NCBI GenBank assembly: GCA_030146605.1
Contig: JASLBO010000493.1
Location: 1-15,296 of the forward strand
Length of the DNA: 15,296 nt
Reading direction: 5' to 3'
From: Sphingomonas sp.
GTDB lineage: Bacteria > Pseudomonadota > Alphaproteobacteria > Sphingomonadales > Sphingomonadaceae
A program made the position numbers and the translations under genes. This document shows, piece by piece, positions 1-4,744 of the stretch; within the stretch, counting starts at the first letter, position 1; each line of letters opens with the position of its first letter. The notes below the pieces were generated by a model, which searched no databases, was not told the origin of the DNA, and was given only the letters and a program-made list of their open reading frames with translations.

Positions 1-418
1 GAAGGCGAACCGCCGCGACGACTTCCTGGACCCCCGTGAGAATGGCCCATGCGCTCAGCACCGAGAGCGTCGCCAGCGCGTAGCTGATTGTTGCGGCAAA
101 AGGCATCAGCACGAACAAGGCCGCGACCGCGATGCCGATGACGCCGCGCAGGACGAGCGCCCACCAGCGCTCCTCCTTGCGGGTCCCGCCGCGCACGCCG
201 GCGATCGTCGAGAGTAGACCGTCAGCGCCGGCGTAAGCTGCGAACACCATCGTGAACGCGAACAATGCGCTGACCGGAAACAGGAATGCGACCGTTCCCA
301 GGATCAGCGCGAGTGCTCCACGAACGACGAACCAGCCCCAATTCCGGCTGAGCGACGGGAGGCCAGCGCGGGCATCGCCGCCCGCGCTGGGTTGGAAATT
401 TGCCGACATAGTGGTCAT
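1..418 (-). CDS. HdeD family (DUF308) acid-resistance membrane protein, partial at window edge
   Basis: The minus-strand frame is open from an ATG at 418 to the window edge, giving about 139 residues with the C-terminus missing. The visible protein has a short polar N-terminus, then NWGWFVVRGALALILG, which is the typical first membrane segment of HdeD/DUF308 proteins, followed by further hydrophobic stretches separated by a basic loop (about residues 77-85, GGTRKEERWW). HdeD proteins are small inner-membrane proteins linked to acid and general stress tolerance; the biochemical activity is not settled. The start at 418 is preferred over a second ATG at 409 because GGAG lies 8 bases upstream of it. 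The gene starts 16 bp after the stop of the BI-1 gene, so the two are very probably one transcript. Family assignment is firm; the exact role here is inferred. Confidence 0.85.
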   Translation of the reverse strand, partial: MTTMSANFQPSAGGDARAGLPSLSRNWGWFVVRGALALILGTVAFLFPVSALFAFTMVFAAYAGADGLLSTIAGVRGGTRKEERWWALVLRGVIGIAVAALFVLMPFAATISYALATLSVLSAWAILTGVQEVVAAVRL

Positions 419-434
419 TGCTTCATCTCCGTCC

Positions 435-1166
435 TCACTCCTCGCGGCGGCCGATCAGGCTCAGCAGGAGCTGGAACAGGTTGATGAGGTTGAGGTAGAG
501 CGACAGCGCGCCCACCACCGCCAGCTTGTCCGCCCGCTCCGACCCGGCATAAGCCAGATATTCGCTCTTCAGGCGCTGCGTGTCCCATGCGGTCAGCCCT
601 GTGAACACCAGCACGCCAGCAATCGAGAAGACGAGCTGGAGCGTCGAGGAGCCGACGAACAGGTTGACGAGACTGGCAACCACCACGCCGATCAAACCGA
701 CCATCAGGAACGTGGTCCAGCGCGACAGGTCGACATTGGTGGTGTAGCCCCACAGGCTCATGCCAGCGAACACCGCCGCGGCGCTGAAGAAGGCCATGGC
801 GGTGCTGGTTCCGGTGAAGACCAGGAAGATGCTCGCCATCGAGACGCCCATCGTCCCTGCGAAAGCGTAGAAGGCAGTCCGCGCCTGCACGGTCGTCATC
901 CGCTCCACACGGAACGAGAGGAGCAGCACGAACGCCAGGGGTGCCAAGATCGCGACCCACTTGAGCGGTGTGCCGAAGATCGGTTGGTAGAGCACCGGCG
1001 TACTCGCGATTAGCAGCGCCATGAGCGCCGTGATGCCAAGGCCAAGGGCCATGTTGCGATAGACGCCGAGCATATGCCGGCGGAGACCTTCGTCATAAAC
1101 CGCTGCGCCCGCTACGCGCGCCGACGAAGGGGACGGAAACGTGATAGGATCAATAGATCTGTTCAT
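435..1166 (-). CDS. BAX inhibitor-1 / YccA family integral membrane protein
   Basis: A 243-residue protein with a polar N-terminus of about 35 residues and then roughly seven hydrophobic segments. Family marks are the conserved Asp in TAWDTQ (Asp195) and the closing LYLNLINLFQLLL segment (residues 223-235). BI-1/YccA proteins are multi-pass inner-membrane proteins; in E. coli YccA modulates the FtsH protease, and other members have been described as pH-sensitive calcium leak channels. Which activity applies here cannot be read from sequence. GGAG lies 6 bases before the ATG at 1166. It is first in a leftward operon with the HdeD gene and is divergent from the small heat-shock genes. A hairpin overlapping the ribosome binding site and start codon is described separately. 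Confidence 0.9.
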   Translation of the reverse strand: MNRSIDPITFPSPSSARVAGAAVYDEGLRRHMLGVYRNMALGLGITALMALLIASTPVLYQPIFGTPLKWVAILAPLAFVLLLSFRVERMTTVQARTAFYAFAGTMGVSMASIFLVFTGTSTAMAFFSAAAVFAGMSLWGYTTNVDLSRWTTFLMVGLIGVVVASLVNLFVGSSTLQLVFSIAGVLVFTGLTAWDTQRLKSEYLAYAGSERADKLAVVGALSLYLNLINLFQLLLSLIGRREE

Positions 1167-1200
1167 GCCTCACTCCATCGATTTGCAGTTCGATGAGGCA
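1166..1200 (-). promoter_or_regulatory. Leader hairpin enclosing the BI-1 ribosome binding site and start codon
   Basis: In the minus-strand mRNA, TGCCTCA (plus 1194-1200) pairs perfectly with TGAGGCA (plus 1166-1172), which includes the first base of the start codon. Inside this stem TCGA (1190-1193) pairs with TCGA (1178-1181), closing an 8-base loop. The unpaired bulge between the two stems is TGGAG, the ribosome binding site. An alternative CATCGA/TCGATG pairing (1176-1181 with 1190-1195) is also possible. The pairing is seen directly; that it controls translation, for instance as a thermometer, is inference. Confidence 0.4.
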
Positions 1201-1207
1201 CTCGGTC

Positions 1208-1225
1208 GGCTTCGTTCTCGAAGCC
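1208..1225. repeat. Inverted repeat, 7-bp arms with 4-base loop
   Basis: GGCTTCG (1208-1214) and CGAAGCC (1219-1225) are perfect reverse complements around TTCT. The element lies within the probable BI-1 mRNA leader and could form an RNA stem-loop there or bind a regulator as DNA. Confidence 0.45.
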
Positions 1226-1265
1226 TGCGATCCTGCACCGAGCGCGCTCGATACGGTCCGACATC

Positions 1266-1287
1266 ACGGAGGCTGAACAGCCTCCGT
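1266..1287. repeat. Perfect 10-bp inverted repeat with 2-base centre
   Basis: ACGGAGGCTG (1266-1275) is followed after AA by its exact reverse complement CAGCCTCCGT (1278-1287). No T-run follows on either strand, and both flanking genes read away from it, so it is unlikely to be an intrinsic terminator. It may be an operator in the divergent promoter region or a leader hairpin of the BI-1 transcript. Confidence 0.5.
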
Positions 1288-1339
1288 CAGAGGGGCCCGG
1301 TCCGCAGCCGGAATCTCGAATTGGTTTGCAGGATTTCAA

Positions 1340-1351
1340 GCCTTCGAAGGC
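1340..1351. repeat. 12-bp perfect palindrome GCCTTCGAAGGC
   Basis: The sequence equals its own reverse complement over 12 bases. It sits 57 bp upstream of the RpoH-like -35 element, a place where a dimeric regulator could bind. No known operator consensus is recognised. Confidence 0.35.
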
Positions 1352-1408
1352 GGTGTTGTGTCATTTTTGCTGGACGCCGACACAGCCGTTCGCGATGCAA
1401 AAAATCCT

Positions 1409-1437
1409 CTTGAAACCGCTTCCTGCCATCCTAATTT
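1409..1437 (+). promoter_or_regulatory. Candidate heat-shock (RpoH/sigma-32-type) promoter of the Hsp20 genes
   Basis: CTTG (1409-1412, within CTTGAAAC) is followed after 18 bases by CTAATTT (1431-1437). This fits the alphaproteobacterial RpoH pattern CTTG-N17/18-CYTATNT with one mismatch in the -10 element. Transcription would start near 1443-1445, almost exactly at the first base of the folded leader described next, which supports the call. Confidence 0.6.
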
Positions 1438-1441
1438 TTTG

Positions 1442-1537
1442 CGCGCCGGACGCTGAACTGGTCCGGCTGGACATCGAGAGCGCTGGCTCTCTCCGGCGCG
1501 TCTCATGCCCAAATTGCTCAACATGGAGGATTTGGAA
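1442..1537 (+). ncRNA. ROSE-type RNA thermometer in the 5' leader of the first Hsp20 gene
   Basis: A 9-bp perfect stem, CGCGCCGGA (1442-1450) with TCCGGCGCG (1492-1500), encloses two further perfect hairpins: GTCC/GGAC at 1461-1472 and GAGAGC/GCTCTC at 1476-1491. Downstream, 1511-1533 forms a weak hairpin in which AAAT pairs with ATTT and the motif TTGCT (1514-1518) lies opposite AGGA (1527-1530) of the ribosome binding site GGAGGA. The U(U/C)GCU motif facing the Shine-Dalgarno with a G opposite a G is the hallmark of ROSE thermometers, which repress small heat-shock genes in alpha- and gammaproteobacteria at low temperature and melt on heating. The pairing and motif are visible; the function follows from the family. 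Confidence 0.8.
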
Positions 1538-2017
1538 ATGAGAACCAACTTCGACTTTGCGCCCTACAGGCGCTCCACTGTAGGCTTCGACCGCCTGTTC
1601 GATCTGCTTGAGACCGGCACGCGAGTCGATGGCAGCGATGGCTATCCGCCCTTCGACATCGAACGACAGGGCGAGGATAGCTACCGCATCACCCTGGCGG
1701 TCGCCGGCTTCCGTCCCGATGAAATCGAGGTGGTAGCGCAGCAGAACCAGCTCACCGTCACCGGCAAGCGCGCCGAAGACAGGGACGAGGGCCAGTATCT
1801 GCATCGCGGCATCGCGGCGCGTCCGTTCGAGCGGCGCTTCCAGCTTGCCGACTTCATCGAGGTCCGCTCGGCCGGGTTCGACAACGGCCTGCTGAGGATC
1901 GACCTGCAGCGGGTCGTGCCCGAGGCTATGAAGCCCCGCAAGATCGAGATCGGCGGCGGCGCCCCTGCCAACGACCGCATCGAGGCACCGAAGGACGAGG
2001 ATCGTCAGGCCGCCTGA
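1538..2017 (+). CDS. Small heat-shock protein, Hsp20/IbpA type (first copy)
   Basis: A 159-residue alpha-crystallin-domain chaperone that holds unfolding cytoplasmic proteins until ATP-dependent chaperones refold them. The N-terminus MRTNFDFAPYRRSTVGFDRLFDLLE is typical of the class A (IbpA/HspA-like) branch. The alpha-crystallin domain spans about residues 37-128, with the closing G-x-L motif as NGLLRIDL (116-123), and the C-terminal I-x-I anchor as KIEI (135-138). The ATG at 1538 is chosen over an in-frame upstream ATG at 1505 because GGAGGA ends 7 bases before it, the conserved N-terminus starts there, and the upstream codons lie inside the ROSE leader. The gene follows an RpoH-like promoter and is separated by 75 bp from the second Hsp20 gene. 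Confidence 0.93.
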   Translation: MRTNFDFAPYRRSTVGFDRLFDLLETGTRVDGSDGYPPFDIERQGEDSYRITLAVAGFRPDEIEVVAQQNQLTVTGKRAEDRDEGQYLHRGIAARPFERRFQLADFIEVRSAGFDNGLLRIDLQRVVPEAMKPRKIEIGGGAPANDRIEAPKDEDRQAA

Positions 2018-2030
2018 TCGAGGTGCATCT

Positions 2031-2055
2031 GCTCGCCGCCCGGCCGGCGGCGAGC
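2031..2055 (+). repeat. Strong hairpin between the two Hsp20 genes
   Basis: GCTCGCCGCC (2031-2040) pairs perfectly with GGCGGCGAGC (2046-2055) around the 5-base loop CGGCC. No T-run follows, so it more likely marks an RNA-processing or stability element, or partial attenuation between the genes, than a full intrinsic terminator. Confidence 0.55.
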
Positions 2056-2061
2056 CTTCAT

Positions 2062-2092
2062 CCAACTCTCTAGCCAGAAAGGAGATGGCATC
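2062..2092 (+). promoter_or_regulatory. Ribosome binding site of the second Hsp20 gene, possibly sequestered
   Basis: AAGGAG lies just upstream of the ATG at 2093. The Shine-Dalgarno GGAGA (2081-2085) can pair with TCTCT (2067-2071), extended after a 2-base bulge by CCA (2062-2064) with TGG (2086-2088). A competing 4-bp GCCA/TGGC stem (2073-2076, 2086-2089) leaves the site in the loop. Pyrimidine stretches ahead of a Shine-Dalgarno pair easily by chance, so regulation is only a possibility. Confidence 0.3.
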
Positions 2093-2608
2093 ATGGCTAT
2101 TCGTGATCTGATCCCCTGGAGCCGGCAGGAGAACCGACTCCCCGTTCCAGTCCACGCCGAGAGCGACCAGAGCGGTCATCCGCTGATGTCGCTTCACCGC
2201 GAGGTGAACCGGCTGTTCGACGACGTCTTCCGCGGCTTCGGCATGCCTTCGGTCGCGGGCTTCGATCGTAACCTTGCCTGGCCCACCCTGGAGCTTGGCG
2301 AGACCGAGAAGGAAGTGCGGGTGACCGCCGAGCTCCCCGGCCTCGACGAGAATGACGTCGAGATCACGGTGGAGGAGGGCGTGCTTACGCTGCGCGGCGA
2401 GAAGAGGTCCGAAGTCGAAGACAAGGACCGCGGCTACACCGAGCGCAGCTATGGCCGCTTCGAACGCCGGATCGGGCTCCCGCGCGCGATCGAACGGGAC
2501 AAGGCGAGCGCGACCTTCAAGAAAGGTGTGCTCACCGTCACGCTCCCGAAGTCGGAGGCGGCGAACGAGAACGTTCGCCGTATTCCGGTCAATGCGCAGG
2601 CCGCATGA
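2093..2608 (+). CDS. Small heat-shock protein, Hsp20 family (second copy)
   Basis: A 171-residue cytoplasmic chaperone of the Hsp20 family, from a different branch than its upstream neighbour. The N-terminal region (1-62) contains SLHREVNRLFDDVFRGFG, common in bacterial class C Hsp20 proteins. The alpha-crystallin domain covers about 64-152 (VTAELPGLDENDVEI, then KGVLTVTLPK at 144-153), and the C-terminal anchor is IPV at 164-166. The ATG at 2093 has a good AAGGAG upstream. Two divergent Hsp20 proteins in tandem may form mixed oligomers or act on different clients; this is inference. A stable hairpin 10 bp after the stop probably ends or attenuates the transcript. Confidence 0.93.
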   Translation: MAIRDLIPWSRQENRLPVPVHAESDQSGHPLMSLHREVNRLFDDVFRGFGMPSVAGFDRNLAWPTLELGETEKEVRVTAELPGLDENDVEITVEEGVLTLRGEKRSEVEDKDRGYTERSYGRFERRIGLPRAIERDKASATFKKGVLTVTLPKSEAANENVRRIPVNAQAA

Positions 2609-2617
2609 CAATCGGCA

Positions 2618-2641
2618 GGCCCGGGACTTCGGTCCCGGGCC
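2618..2641 (+). terminator. Stable hairpin with TTCG tetraloop after the second Hsp20 gene
   Basis: GGCCCGGGAC (2618-2627) and GTCCCGGGCC (2632-2641) form a perfect 10-bp stem closed by TTCG, the very stable C(UUCG)G tetraloop. It begins 10 bp after the Hsp20 stop. No T-run follows, so it is either a terminator of the U-poor kind frequent in high-GC genomes or an mRNA 3'-end protector with partial read-through into the next gene. Confidence 0.6.
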
Positions 2642-2678
2642 AAGCCCGACGCTGCCGGAACTCTCGCTCAACAATGGG

Positions 2679-3095
2679 GTGATTACCGCCAATGACAATC
2701 ATTGGCCCGGGCCCAGCTATGGGAGCGCACTGCCGCATGACGCGTTGGCGATTATTGAACCGGTGCCGCTTGCGGTCCATCAATCCGGCAGGGCTTCAGC
2801 AGGCATGTGGCGGGTGCGATTAGCCGAGCGCCGGCGTCCACATCCAGATGCGCTGACCGGTTGGACCGGGAGCGGTGATCCAATCGGGCAGATCGAGCTG
2901 CGCTTTCGGGACTTGGAAGCGGCCGAGCGCTATTGCCGACGTCAAGGCATCCGCTTCGAGCGCCGAGGCTCGGCGGAGATGCGACGTCCGGTGATGCCCT
3001 GCCTTGAGGGCGAAGCGCCAGCGCGGCTTTGCTGCTGGCCCACCGGCCCCCATCCGTTGTGCTGCGGCAACCCGGAGAGCTGCTGGGCAGCTTAG
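2679..3095 (+). CDS. NDUFS4-like (ETC complex I accessory subunit domain) protein with cysteine-rich tail
   Basis: From a GTG at 2679 the frame encodes 138 residues. Residues 21-98 match the NDUFS4/ETC complex I subunit pattern: an AIIEPVPLAVHQSG start, W44-R-V-R-L, the hallmark LTGWTGSGD (59-67; family consensus LMGWTSSxD), then QIELRF and an amphipathic helix ending GIRFERRG. NDUFS4 is a small accessory subunit at the peripheral arm of respiratory complex I. This copy lies outside any nuo operon, among stress genes, and carries an extra tail (residues 100-138) with Cys108, Cys118-119, Cys128-129 and Cys135. The start is uncertain: the frame is open upstream to ATG 2592, overlapping the Hsp20 end, but the TTCG hairpin and the domain boundary favour a later start, and none has a good ribosome binding site. 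The domain call is fairly secure; involvement in complex I is inference. Confidence 0.65.
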   Translation: MITANDNHWPGPSYGSALPHDALAIIEPVPLAVHQSGRASAGMWRVRLAERRRPHPDALTGWTGSGDPIGQIELRFRDLEAAERYCRRQGIRFERRGSAEMRRPVMPCLEGEAPARLCCWPTGPHPLCCGNPESCWAA

Positions 3096-3133
3096 CCACG
3101 CGCATCGCAAGTCCGGTGACGAACAAGACAATC

Positions 3134-3154
3134 GAGCCGGAAGAGGCCCGGCTC
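3134..3154 (+). repeat. Hairpin upstream of the terC-like gene
   Basis: GAGCCGG (3134-3140) pairs with CCGGCTC (3148-3154) around a 7-base loop. Just downstream, CTCCTC (3152-3157) is complementary to the ribosome binding site GAG-GGAG (3174-3180) with one bulged base, and it overlaps the right arm of this hairpin, so the two pairings exclude one another. It could be a weak terminator or a simple switch; no known riboswitch (such as yybP-ykoY, which precedes some terC-like genes) is recognisable. Confidence 0.35.
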
Positions 3155-3180
3155 CTCCATGCACATGTGGGTAGAGGGAG

Positions 3181-4187
3181 ATGACACAGAATCTGGTGGA
3201 TTGGCTCTTGATGGACAGCATCGGCGGTGCGCCGGGTTGGGCGTGGCTGCTATTCTTAGCGATCGTGCTCGGGCTACTCGCGCTCGATCTTGGCATCCTG
3301 CATCGCGGCGATCGCGCTATGGGTATGCGCGACAGCCTGCAGGCCAGCCTTCTCTACATTCTCGCCGCTTTACTGTTCGGCGCCTGGATCTGGCACGACT
3401 TCGGGTCCGACGCGGGTCTCCGCTTCCTGACGGGCTATGTCCTTGAGAAGAGCCTGTCGCTCGATAACATCTTCGTGATCTCGCTGATCTTCGGCTATCT
3501 AGCGATCCGCCGTCGCTTCAGCACCGGGTGCTGTTCTGGGGCATCCTGGGCGTCCTCCTGATGCGCGCGGTACTCATCGGCGCGGGTACCGCGTTGGTGC
3601 ATGAATTCGCGTGGCTGCTGCCCATTTTCGGCCTGCTGCTGATCGCCGCCGCCATCCGCATGCTGCGAAACGACGAATCCAGTCCGTCCCATAGTCAGGC
3701 CCGCTTGCTCACCATCCTGCGCAGGCGCCTACCTGTGACGGAAGCACTACACGGAAGGGCCTTCTTCGTACGCCTGCCAGACCCGGCCAACGCCGGGCGG
3801 CTCAAGCTCTACGTCACCCCGCTTCTGCTCGCGCTCGTGCTCATAGAATGTGCCGATGCGCTGTTCGCGGTGGAAAGCGTGCCGGCGATCCTCGCCATCA
3901 CCCAGGAAACCTATCTGGTCTACACGTCGAACATCTTCGCCGTGCTCGGGTTGCGAGCACTCTATTTTGCCCTCGCTGCGATGATCACACGGCTTGCCTA
4001 TCTCAAACACACGCTCGCACTGATCCTCATCTTTATCGGCGGCAAGATCCTGTTCCAGCATTTCGGGGGCCATGTTCCACCGCTTGTCTCGCTATGCATA
4101 ACCCTGTCGTTTCTCGCCGGAGGTATTCTGCTATCGTTGCGAACCGGCCGCCGACCCGGCGGGATGCTGACGCAAAAGGAGGCGTGA
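3181..4187 (+). pseudogene. TerC family (Alx-like) integral membrane protein, interrupted by a -1 frameshift
   Basis: Two overlapping frames together give a normal TerC protein of about 335 residues. The first (3181-3561) carries LALDLGIL, EKSLSLDNIFVI (89-100) and goes out of frame after RRRF, Phe113 at 3517-3519. The second frame resumes with QHRVLFWGILG from 3519 and continues through CADALFAVESVPAILAIT and TSNIFAVLGLRALYF to the stop at 4185-4187. Restoring one base near 3519 (TTCAG to TTCCAG) would give one continuous reading frame. TerC/Alx proteins have about nine membrane segments and handle metal ions (Alx exports manganese; TerC is tied to tellurite resistance). The family D-S-I-P-A motif reads E-S-V-P-A here. 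No slippery heptamer is visible, so mutation or sequencing error is likelier than programmed frameshifting. The ATG at 3181 follows AGAGGGAG very closely and is the first possible start after an in-frame TAG at 3172. Confidence 0.85.
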
Positions 4188-4189
4188 CT

Positions 4190-4500
4190 CATCGTAAGCG
4201 CTGCTCGCGGACCGCACATGGTGCCCCATCGCCTGCAACTCACGCGCCCAGTGATGCGCGCCACCGCACGCCTCCAGCGCCACCGTGCACCGCGGCTGTC
4301 CTGCGAAGAAGTCGAGCAGCTTGCCGCGGGTCAGCTTGCGGCTGAACAACGTCTCGCCGCGCTCGCCCGCGCCATGCGCATGAAAAACACTCTTGGCGAT
4401 ATCCAGACCGATTGTGGTAACTTCCGACACGGACGCCTCCCTCAAGTGGTGATCAACACCTCCACTTTGGCACATCGATGCCGTCGGGGGGCGTCCACCC
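4190..4500 (-). mobile_element. Remnant of an IS110-family (IS1111-like) insertion sequence, left part only
   Basis: The minus strand carries the start of an IS110-family transposase with its ribosome binding site and upstream non-coding leader, but nothing after about residue 73. The leader includes a 6-bp stem, AAGTGG (4444-4449) with CCACTT (4462-4467). The break lies between 4188 and 4212, within about 25 bp of the terC stop. The outer boundary is not visible and 4500 is an estimate. IS110-family elements lack ordinary terminal inverted repeats and guide insertion with a structured bridge RNA, so ends cannot be fixed by eye. Confidence 0.6.
4212..4430 (-). pseudogene. IS110/IS1111-family transposase, N-terminal fragment
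   Basis: Starting from GTG at 4430, with GGGAGG about 4-5 bases upstream of it, 73 residues follow the IS110 family closely: TTIGLDIAKSVFHAHG, then KLLDFFAGQPRCTVALEACGGAHHWARELQAMGHHVR. The family's RuvC-like DEDD domain supplies the first two acidic residues here (Asp10 in GLDIAK, Glu53 in LEAC). Normal proteins run 300-400 residues and continue with an xPPxYVKPYVK-type sequence; here similarity stops and the frame runs on into the antisense of terC. The rest of the domain and the C-terminal serine-bearing Tnp20 domain are absent, so the fragment cannot be an active recombinase. Confidence 0.8.
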
Positions 4501-4744
4501 CATCAGCTTTCTTGTTTGCGCGTTTAAAACTCATCAAACAACCTCAACGGCCGCTTTGACTATTAGCTGCCTGACGATTCCTGACGTCGGGGCTCGCGGA
4601 TCCAGGAAGGCGGAGCTGGCAATCCGGCGCTTCCACCGGTGCGTGTTGTCGACTAGGTGCCGCTGCGCGCCATTCGGCTTGACTTTAGCGCCGGCGTGTT
4701 AGCGCGATATTACACGCGTGGGCTCCTCGATCGACGGACCATGA
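4501..4744. other. Non-coding stretch between the IS remnant and the serine hydrolase gene
   Basis: No convincing coding sequence. A TTGACT at 4679-4684 resembles a -35 element, but no good -10 lies 16-18 bases downstream. The hydrolase promoter should be here but I cannot name it. Confidence 0.4.

Larger units (their letters stand above)
1167..1537. other. Divergent regulatory region between the BI-1 operon and the Hsp20 genes
   Basis: This 371-bp stretch holds no convincing gene. From left to right it contains the BI-1 leader hairpin, a 7-bp stem-loop at 1208-1225, a 10-bp perfect inverted repeat at 1266-1287, a 12-bp palindrome at 1340-1351, an RpoH-like promoter at 1409-1437 and the ROSE-like leader of the first Hsp20 gene. 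I found no CIRCE element (TTAGCACTC-N9-GAGTGCTAA). A promoter for the leftward operon must lie here, but I could not pick one with confidence. Confidence 0.6.

Noticed and set aside
252..1013. Plus-strand frame of 253 codons
   Set aside because: Antisense to the BI-1 and HdeD genes; rich in Arg, Glu, Gln and His, with no domain.
1310..1340. Minus-strand TTGAAA/CTTG element as a promoter for the BI-1 operon
   Set aside because: The -35-like CTTGAAA is present, but the sequence 17-18 bases downstream (AGATTC/CGAGATT) does not resemble a -10 element of either sigma-70 or RpoH type.
1361..2698. Minus-strand frame of 445 codons
   Set aside because: Antisense to both Hsp20 genes and to the ROSE leader; the composition is that of a mirrored coding strand.
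3096..3180. yybP-ykoY manganese riboswitch ahead of the terC-like gene
   Set aside because: The 85-bp gap is too short for the usual motif, and its conserved loops are not seen.
3505..3565. Programmed -1 frameshift in the terC-like gene
   Set aside because: No X-XXY-YYZ slippery heptamer or following pseudoknot is evident; a one-base loss explains the data more simply.
4679..4720. Sigma-70 promoter for the serine hydrolase based on TTGACT
   Set aside because: The only AT-rich -10-like hexamers lie 21 or more bases downstream, beyond a workable spacer.
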